Shown here: positions 58,290 to 64,000 of the stretch, in pieces
Layout: each line of letters begins with the position of its first letter
Numbering within the stretch: position 1 is the first letter of the stretch
Assembly (NCBI GenBank): GCA_026988015.1
Contig: JALSMA010000081.1
Location: forward strand, 1-64,000
From: Desulfobulbaceae bacterium
GTDB lineage: Bacteria; Desulfobacterota; Desulfobulbia; Desulfobulbales; Desulfocapsaceae
Reading direction: 5' to 3'
Length of the DNA stretch: 64,000 nucleotides
Program-made: the position numbers and the translations under genes
Notes under the pieces: generated by a model
The model's database searches: none
What the model was told of the DNA's origin: nothing
What the model saw: the letters and a program-made list of their open reading frames with translations, nothing else

Positions 58290-59420
58290 TTAGCGAACAC
58301 TTTTTACAATTTCTTCTGCAATAGCATTCAAAGGAGCAACGATATCAGCTATACCAGATTCTATCGGTTTTTTTGGCATTCCAAAAACAACACAGGTAGC
58401 TTCGTTCTGAGCGATAATGGTGGCCCCTTTTTTCTGGAGGGTCTGCAGGCCTTTTGTCCCATCTGATCCCATTCCAGTCATTATTACTGCGGTGGTTCTA
58501 CCAACATAGTAATCTCCGACTGATCTGAAAAGATAGTCAGCAGAAGGGCGGCACGAATTTTCAGGAGGGTCATTGGTTATTTTAATTTGTCGGTTCTTTC
58601 CGTCTGCGCTGGCGACAAGTTTCATCTGTTTTCCACCGGGAGCAATGTAGACCACATTGTTCTGAATGTTTTCGCGATCCTCAGCCTCCTTGACAGTTAA
58701 TGCACATTTAGCGTTGAGACTGGTGGCGAGAGACTTGGTGAAAACAGGGGGCATATGCTGGACAATGACAATGGGGACACCCAGGTTACCAGGTAACATC
58801 GGAAGCATCTGGGTTAACGCATTGGGCCCTCCAGTGGATATTCCTATTGTGACGATTTCCGATTTGCCTTTTCTAACGGATGATTTTGCTTTGGCGGCTT
58901 TGGCGCTATCCGTCCTTGCTCCCAGTGGTTTCAGTGGGCGTTTGGTGGGTGTTGCTGGCCCCTTTGTGAAGCGACCTTTATTCCCAAGAAGTTTAGAGGC
59001 ATTTCTTGAAGCTTTGAATTCCTTGATAATGGGGGCGAGGGCTTGTTTGAGTTGTTTTTTACTTTCGGCAGCATTCGTTGAACTGGGTTTGAGGATAAAA
59101 TCAAAAGCTCCGAGTTCCAGAGCCTTCATGGTCATCTCACCACCATCTGTGGTAAGAGTGGATACCATGACAGCGCCAATGGTGGGGTACTTTGATTGAA
59201 GTTCTGCCAGAACCTCTATGCCGTTCATCTCTGGCATTTCAATGTCGAGGGTGAGAAGATCGGGCTTGAGGCGGGAGATCTTTGACATGGCAATGTTGCC
59301 ATTGTGGGCTACGCCAACTACTTCAACCCCAGGTATTTCTGCAAGTATGTCCGAAACTGCCTTTCTATAAACGATGGTATCATCAACCACAAGAACGCGA
59401 AGCTGTTTTCCAATGAACAT
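58290..59420 (-). CDS. cheB: Chemotaxis methylesterase/response regulator CheB
   Basis: CheB removes methyl groups from MCPs and deamidates them. The 376 residues contain a receiver (VLVVDDTIVYRKAV, phospho-Asp in LLTLDIEMPEMNG, VSTLT, DFILKPS), a long basic linker of about 50 residues, and the esterase domain. Its catalytic Ser is in GISTGGPNALTQML, His in VQHMPPVFTKSLA and Asp in MTGMGSDGTKGL. The ATG overlaps the cheW stop by one base (TAATG). Confidence 0.96.
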   Translation of the reverse strand: MFIGKQLRVLVVDDTIVYRKAVSDILAEIPGVEVVGVAHNGNIAMSKISRLKPDLLTLDIEMPEMNGIEVLAELQSKYPTIGAVMVSTLTTDGGEMTMKALELGAFDFILKPSSTNAAESKKQLKQALAPIIKEFKASRNASKLLGNKGRFTKGPATPTKRPLKPLGARTDSAKAAKAKSSVRKGKSEIVTIGISTGGPNALTQMLPMLPGNLGVPIVIVQHMPPVFTKSLATSLNAKCALTVKEAEDRENIQNNVVYIAPGGKQMKLVASADGKNRQIKITNDPPENSCRPSADYLFRSVGDYYVGRTTAVIMTGMGSDGTKGLQTLQKKGATIIAQNEATCVVFGMPKKPIESGIADIVAPLNAIAEEIVKSVR

Positions 59421-59881
59421 TAATTTCTCTCTTCAAGACGCAGTACCTTTTCAACATCAAGGATACCTATTAATTTATCTTCGGTTTTGTATACCCCGGT
59501 GAAAAATTCACCTTGAATGCCTCCCATATTCGAAGGAGGGGGCTCAAATTTATCGGTGTTAGCCTGTACAACATCACTGATTTTTTTAACAAGAAGGCCG
59601 ATGTGTTCCCCTTTGGAGTTGACGATTATATTGCGTGGATCATTGGAAAGGTTAGTTTCTCCAAGGCCTAGTTTTTTACTCAAATCGATACTGGTGATAA
59701 TCTGACCCCGTAAATTCAAAATTCCGAGTACATAGCTAGGCGCCTGTGGTACTGTTGTCATATCGATGAGTTTGTTGATTTCCTGGATTTTTAATATATC
59801 CATTCCGCAAAGGGCATCACCTACAAGAAAAGTAGATAATTCTACCAGATTTTTATTTACTGTATTATCGCTGTTTTCCAT
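59420..59881 (-). CDS. cheW: Chemotaxis coupling protein CheW
   Basis: CheW links chemoreceptors to CheA. The 153 residues show the CheW fold: LSTFLVGDALCGMDILKIQEINKLIDMTTVPQAPSYVLGILNLRGQIITSIDLSKKLGL, IIVNSKGEHIGLLVKKISDV and a final GVYKTEDKLIGILDVEKVL. It is separated from the mcp gene upstream by 201 nt, most of which is repeat copy D, so the element sits inside the che operon. Confidence 0.95.
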   Translation of the reverse strand: MENSDNTVNKNLVELSTFLVGDALCGMDILKIQEINKLIDMTTVPQAPSYVLGILNLRGQIITSIDLSKKLGLGETNLSNDPRNIIVNSKGEHIGLLVKKISDVVQANTDKFEPPPSNMGGIQGEFFTGVYKTEDKLIGILDVEKVLRLEERN

Positions 59882-59929
59882 TAAACATACTCCTAAATCT
59901 TATTTAAAAGATGGTACTTGTCAAATATT

Positions 59930-60084
59930 GATGGCGTCGTAAAAACTATTCATCTGCTTCGTTGCTGCATTTCTTGTTCAATCATGACGTACCCTAGTAC
60001 TACGAAATCAAATAAAAAATATGCCTCTCGCATCTGAAGGTTTTTACTTAACCATCTATCAATTGACTTTTTTACGAGATTGTC
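59930..60084 (+). repeat. Dispersed non-coding repeat, copy D (155 bp)
   Basis: Left end GATGGCGTCGTAAAAACTATTCATCTGC, centre GACGTACCCTAGTACTACG, right end TCAATTGACTTTTTTACGAGATTGTC. The exact 12-mer TTGTCAAATATT occurs at 59918-59929 and at 60080-60091. Its outer AAATATT part lies outside both borders and looks like a target duplication. The mcp stop codon lies at the right border. The element separates mcp from cheW within one operon. Confidence 0.75.
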
Positions 60085-61801
60085 AAATATTAAATTTATC
60101 CACTTCACGTGTAAGCTGGTCTGCCAGATCTTTAATCTTCTCAGAATTTTTACTGACATCTTCACTTCCCTGGTTCATTGACTGGGCAGCATCACTTACA
60201 TCGGTGATATCCCTGGCAACTTCATCAGCAACCGTCGAACTCTGTGCAACGTTTTCAGTTACTTCCTGAATGCCAAGGGAGGCTTGGCTGATATTATCTG
60301 ATATCTCGATGGTGGTTGCCGATTGTTCTTCAACAGCTGATACTATTGTTGTAACAATATCATTTATTTCACTAATGACTTGTGTGATTTGTTGTATCTG
60401 TTCAACTGTGCCACTAGTAGATGACTGAATTCCACTAATCCGGCTTTTAATTTCCTGGGTGGCTTCTGCTGTTTGTTTGGCGAGCTCTTTAATCTCATTT
60501 GCTACTACGGCAAATCCTTTCCCAGCTTCTCCGGCCCTTGCAGCTTCTATTGTGGCATTTAACGCCAGCAGATTTGTCTGCGCCGAAATTTCGGTGATAC
60601 TTTCCGTTACCTTGCCAATTTCATTGGCTGCCCTGCCAAGTTCATCAATTTTTTCAGAAGCACTTCCAGCCTCTGCAACAGCTTCTTCTGTGATCAACTG
60701 GCATTTTTCGGTATTTTTGACAATGGCGTTTATGGTGGTTGTCATTTCATCCGTGGCTGCAGAGACTAGGCCAATGTTTGTTGACGCTTCTTCTGTCGCA
60801 GCTGCCACAGAATTCATATTAGAACTCATCTCCTCAGCTGCCTCTGCAACATTTCGTGATCTGCTAGCAGTATCTTGGCTGGAAGCGTTAAACTCATTCG
60901 CGATATCACCAAGTTCAACCGACGATTGTGAAAGCGTATCAGCATTGCGAGATATAGTACGCATCATGGCGTTCAGATCCTGAGTCATGTTGTTAAGGTT
61001 CTTTGCCATGAGTCCAAATTCATCCTCACCTTTTAATTCCAGTTGTCCAGAAAGATTGCCATTTGCGATATCCTTCACAAAAGAAGAAAAGGAGGCGAGG
61101 GGAGTGATAATGCTCTTGTTGAGAACAAACCATACAGTAACACCTATGAGTGAAAGTAAACCAAGTGTCCATATCACGATGGATACTTTGGCCTGGCTAA
61201 CCTTTGCGTTGGCGGCGTCAAGTGATGTGATTACCTCAAAAGCTCCATACATATCTCCTACACTCAGGCCCTCTTTAGTATATCCGACGACATCCTTACC
61301 ACCTTTAGGGTCTCCGTGACACAGGAGGCATTCTTTAGTTAAATAGACTGAGGAGAAGAAATAGACTTTATCTTTTGAAACGATAATTTTTTCTTTTTTT
61401 GACTCGCTTTCAAGCTCTCTAAGTACCTTGCCTTCAAAATCATTGGGATTGTTATCTGGATTCCTCGGATTAAAATGAGGGGTTTTAAAGACATAGCCAC
61501 CAGCATCAGAATTCATTTTTGCGACATTAATAGCGGTGATAACAGGTACCGCATTGACAACTACTGATGCGTCCAGTTCAGACAGGGGTGGAATAATTCC
61601 GGAGTGAAGCTTTTCGGCCATATCACTTCTTGAGGCCTCAGCCATTTGCACAATTGCCTTACTTTTCGCGATTAATGCTTCTTCGGCACCTGAGCGGATA
61701 TCACTAACACGTTGCCAGGCGAGTATTGAGGCGATAATGATTGGCCCTGAGACTGCTAAAATGAGAAGTTTCCATTTGATGGAGATATTTTGCAAATTCA
61801 T
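60083..61801 (-). CDS. Chemoreceptor (MCP) with periplasmic CxxCH haem-type domain
   Basis: A 572-residue methyl-accepting chemotaxis protein. Helix 1 is about 12-30. The periplasmic domain (about 35-200) is of the DUF3365/Tll0287-like type and carries one c-type haem motif, [14 protein letters not shown] (CxxCH at about 158-162). Helix 2 is about 205-227, then a HAMP domain and the signalling tip [40 protein letters not shown], which matches canonical MCPs. With haem it could sense redox state, oxygen or NO. No C-terminal CheR-tethering pentapeptide is seen; it ends [10 protein letters not shown]. Confidence 0.93.
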   Translation of the reverse strand: MNLQNISIKWKLLILAVSGPIIIASILAWQRVSDIRSGAEEALIAKSKAIVQMAEASRSDMAEKLHSGIIPPLSELDASVVVNAVPVITAINVAKMNSDAGGYVFKTPHFNPRNPDNNPNDFEGKVLRELESESKKEKIIVSKDKVYFFSSVYLTKECLLCHGDPKGGKDVVGYTKEGLSVGDMYGAFEVITSLDAANAKVSQAKVSIVIWTLGLLSLIGVTVWFVLNKSIITPLASFSSFVKDIANGNLSGQLELKGEDEFGLMAKNLNNMTQDLNAMMRTISRNADTLSQSSVELGDIANEFNASSQDTASRSRNVAEAAEEMSSNMNSVAAATEEASTNIGLVSAATDEMTTTINAIVKNTEKCQLITEEAVAEAGSASEKIDELGRAANEIGKVTESITEISAQTNLLALNATIEAARAGEAGKGFAVVANEIKELAKQTAEATQEIKSRISGIQSSTSGTVEQIQQITQVISEINDIVTTIVSAVEEQSATTIEISDNISQASLGIQEVTENVAQSSTVADEVARDITDVSDAAQSMNQGSEDVSKNSEKIKDLADQLTREVDKFNI

Positions 61802-61835
61802 GAATTATTCCTTTCTAAGGATGACAAGAGAGAGA

Positions 61836-64000
61836 TCAATGTACTTGCTTCACATAGTGATGAACTGAGGCCATGAGTTTTTCTTTATCAAGTTTAATGT
61901 GATACTCATCCACACCCACCGCTTTTCCTTTAGCAACATCCTCTTCGCCGGCAAGAGTCGTCAACGCTATGATAGGTATTGTTGCAAAGCGTGGATCTTT
62001 TCGGATTGTCTCAGTAAGTTCAAAACCATCCATGTTCGGCATTTCAATGTCAGTAACAACTATGGTGACCTCATCGCCATGTTCCTGAAGGAGTTCCCAG
62101 GCAATAGCGCCATCTTCACCTTCGATGACATCATATCCGGATTCAGTCATATAATTTTTAACCTGGTTTCTGAAAAAGTTTGAATCTTCAGCAATCAGGA
62201 TGGTGGGAATCTTACCTTCTTCCGGGGCCTCAAATACTTCCTGGTCTTCAAACCACTCTGGGAAAAGAACTCCTACAATTTCATAAATATCTATGAGCAT
62301 GGTGGTTTGTCCGTCAATAATGGTGGATCCCATAACCCCAGGTTGTTTTAAGGTGACATCATCTATGGATACGGAAATTTCAATGGCATCTATAGGGCCT
62401 ATCGCCAAAAGGCCAACAATCTGATTGGCAATGTTAAATACTATAACCAACAAGTCTTCATTGTCAGCGATAGGCTGAACCATGGCAACATCGTCAACAG
62501 CAATGAGCGACAGGCTGCCACCCCTATATTGCATTACCCGTTTACCGCCTAGCTCCTCAATGTCAGATCGTTTAATTTTCTCAATACGCTCCACCTGATT
62601 CAGTGGCACAGCGAATTGTTCTTTTTCTGAACTTCTAAAGGTGAGCAGGGCTTGTTTGTCTTTTTGGGCTTTGACCAGCTCTTCGGCTGCAAGGGCAACC
62701 TCGCTGGCCCGGTCTGAACCATCCATGGAAGTAAGATCTGCCATAATGGCAAGGTTAGTGACATCAAGGATGAGGGCTATTCGACCGTCACCCATTATTG
62801 TAGCACCGGCATAGCCTTTACAGCCTTGGAGATGTTTACCCAGGGGTTTGATAACGATCTCTTCAGAATCCTGAAGCTTGTCCACGATCAAACCGTATTT
62901 CATTGAACCATTGGAGACAACCACGATATTCAAAGCGCTGGATGGAGTATGCCTTCGGTCATCAAGTTTACGTTCAGCTTCAATGGCATCTTTTTCAGCC
63001 TGTAGAGCTTCTGCTTCCCTGGTATCAAGTGGTGTTTCCTTTCCTCTTCGATCAGATATGCGTTCTCTGCGGTCTTTCTTGAACTCTTCATCAGAAAGAT
63101 CGTAATACGTTCTATCTATGTTTAGGACGTCAGCTAAACGAATAAGAGGAAGGAGGTTGCCACGCAGCCTTACAACTTCGGCATTACCAACACGTTCAAT
63201 ACGGTTCTTTACCTGATTGGCTGGTATGCGGAGGAGTTCTTCAAGATTTACCTGAGGGATGGCATACCGTTCACCTCCTGTCATAATGATTTGACAGGGG
63301 ATGATTGCAAGTGTCAACGGAAGCTTAATGGAGATGGTAGTTCCCTGGCCCACTTCGGAGATGATGTCCACTTGACCACCTAACTGGTCAAGATTGGTTT
63401 TAACAACATCCATCCCGACACCTCTGCCAGAGACATCAGTGACTTCTTTAGCAGTGGAAAAACCTGGTAACAGGATAAGGTTAACCTTTTCTTTCTCAGA
63501 CATGAGCTGAGCCTGTTCAGGTGTAATGAGACCTTTGTTTATAGCAGCTTCAGCAAGGACTTCTCCATCAAGGCCCTTACCATCATCACTGATTTCAATA
63601 ACAACCTGACCGGCTGCATGGTAGGCCTTCAGGATAACGAGACCTTTTGGCGATTTTCCAACTTTGGTACGCTCTTCTGGCAGCTCAATTCCATGGTCAA
63701 CAGAGTTCCTGACAAGATGGGTGAGTGGGTCATTGATTGATTCGATAATAGTTTTATCAAGTTCTACATCTTTACCAACAATGGTCAGGTCTATGGTTTT
63801 GTTTAGCTTGCTGGATAGATCCCGGACAACCCTTGGGAATTTACCAAAGACATTTCCAATAGGCTGCATGCGGGTTAACATTATCGCTTCTTGCAGCTCG
63901 GAGGTAATGAGATCAATGCGTTGTCCGACACTCTCAGCGTTGATGGTGTCGCCTGATGATATGGTTTGAAGCAGTTGATTCCGGCTGAGAACCAGTTCGC
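61836..64000 (-). CDS. cheA: Chemotaxis histidine kinase CheA (N-terminus beyond window), fused to REC
   Basis: The frame is open through the right edge (reading ELVLSRNQLLQTISSGD before the track ATG), so the start and the phosphotransfer His domain lie outside. Visible are the end of the dimerisation domain, the ATPase (HLVRNSVDHGIELPEE, DDGKGLDGEVLAE, GRGVGMDVVKTNLDQLGG) and a CheW-like P5 domain interrupted by about 60 charged residues (EEFKKDRRERISDRRGKE). A second CheW-like domain and a C-terminal receiver (LIAEDSNFFRNQV, VVTDIEMPNMDG, YHIKLDKEK) follow. In the receiver, the usual Lys-Pro is Lys-Leu. mcp follows 34 nt downstream. Confidence 0.95.
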   Translation of the reverse strand, partial: ELVLSRNQLLQTISSGDTINAESVGQRIDLITSELQEAIMLTRMQPIGNVFGKFPRVVRDLSSKLNKTIDLTIVGKDVELDKTIIESINDPLTHLVRNSVDHGIELPEERTKVGKSPKGLVILKAYHAAGQVVIEISDDGKGLDGEVLAEAAINKGLITPEQAQLMSEKEKVNLILLPGFSTAKEVTDVSGRGVGMDVVKTNLDQLGGQVDIISEVGQGTTISIKLPLTLAIIPCQIIMTGGERYAIPQVNLEELLRIPANQVKNRIERVGNAEVVRLRGNLLPLIRLADVLNIDRTYYDLSDEEFKKDRRERISDRRGKETPLDTREAEALQAEKDAIEAERKLDDRRHTPSSALNIVVVSNGSMKYGLIVDKLQDSEEIVIKPLGKHLQGCKGYAGATIMGDGRIALILDVTNLAIMADLTSMDGSDRASEVALAAEELVKAQKDKQALLTFRSSEKEQFAVPLNQVERIEKIKRSDIEELGGKRVMQYRGGSLSLIAVDDVAMVQPIADNEDLLVIVFNIANQIVGLLAIGPIDAIEISVSIDDVTLKQPGVMGSTIIDGQTTMLIDIYEIVGVLFPEWFEDQEVFEAPEEGKIPTILIAEDSNFFRNQVKNYMTESGYDVIEGEDGAIAWELLQEHGDEVTIVVTDIEMPNMDGFELTETIRKDPRFATIPIIALTTLAGEEDVAKGKAVGVDEYHIKLDKEKLMASVHHYVKQVH

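Noticed and set aside
30220-60084. The repeated sequences as a CRISPR array or tRNA remnants
   Set aside because: Copies are tens of kilobases apart, not regularly spaced, and show no cloverleaf; they fit a dispersed element.

Overview
The window reads as chromosome of a motile anaerobe of the Desulfobacterota (former Deltaproteobacteria), most like the Desulfobulbales. This is an inference from gene content: a complete flagellar locus of the sigma54/sigma28/FlhF-FlhG type, an accessory chemotaxis set with CheX-like proteins, and two triheme-repeat cytochrome / Tat-type ferredoxin / NrfD membrane redox modules typical of sulfur-metabolising bacteria. No rRNA, tRNA, CRISPR array or transposase gene was seen.

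Layout. (1) 1-33948, all on the minus strand: one almost continuous flagellar locus. Read in the direction of transcription (right to left) it runs: a periplasmic AMIN/TPR-like protein, flgB-flgC-fliE-fliF-fliG-fliH-fliI, fliJ-motE-fliK-flgD-flgE, motA-motB-fliL-fliM-fliN-fliO-fliP-fliQ-fliR, flhB-flhA-flhF-flhG-fliA-DUF2802, then flgF-flgG-flgA-flgH-flgI-flgJ and hypothetical-flgM-flgN-flgK (flgK runs off the left edge). Candidate sigma54 promoters lie before the TPR gene, motA and flhB. Candidate sigma28 promoters lie before flgF and before the flgM/flgN/flgK group. This fits the usual early/late flagellar hierarchy. (2) 34166-37593, plus strand: cheY, two cheX paralogues and a 627-residue protein with two CheX/CheC-like modules and a pseudo-receiver. 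(3) 37648-40538: a FleQ/NtrC-like sigma54 activator with a degenerate receiver, a cyclic-nucleotide-binding protein and an exported SNase-type nuclease.

(4) 40613-54811: a redox island, all on the minus strand. Two paralogous three-gene membrane complexes (nine-heme and six-heme cytochromes, each with a four-cluster Tat ferredoxin and a NrfD-like membrane subunit) bracket an FtsH-type protease with a cysteine-rich tail, a membrane sensor remnant whose H-box histidine is missing, three tandem paralogous membrane proteins of 70-74 residues, and a PAS histidine kinase / NtrC-type regulator pair. A near-consensus sigma54 promoter precedes the three small genes. This is the least described and most interesting part of the window.

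(5) 55289-56746, plus strand: an exported protein with two pentapeptide-repeat blocks joined by a long acidic linker. (6) 56829-64000, minus strand: a chemotaxis operon cheA (5' truncated by the window edge)-mcp-cheW-cheB-cheR-response regulator, in which the MCP has a periplasmic CxxCH haem-type motif.

Four intergenic copies of a non-coding, MITE-like repeat (about 135-172 bp) with related ends (GATGG...TCGTAAAAA and TTTTTACGAG..TNTC) lie at 30220, 47078, 51625 and 59930. Two copies have short exact direct repeats at their borders. All start choices, promoters and hairpins were read by eye; no search or folding program was run.
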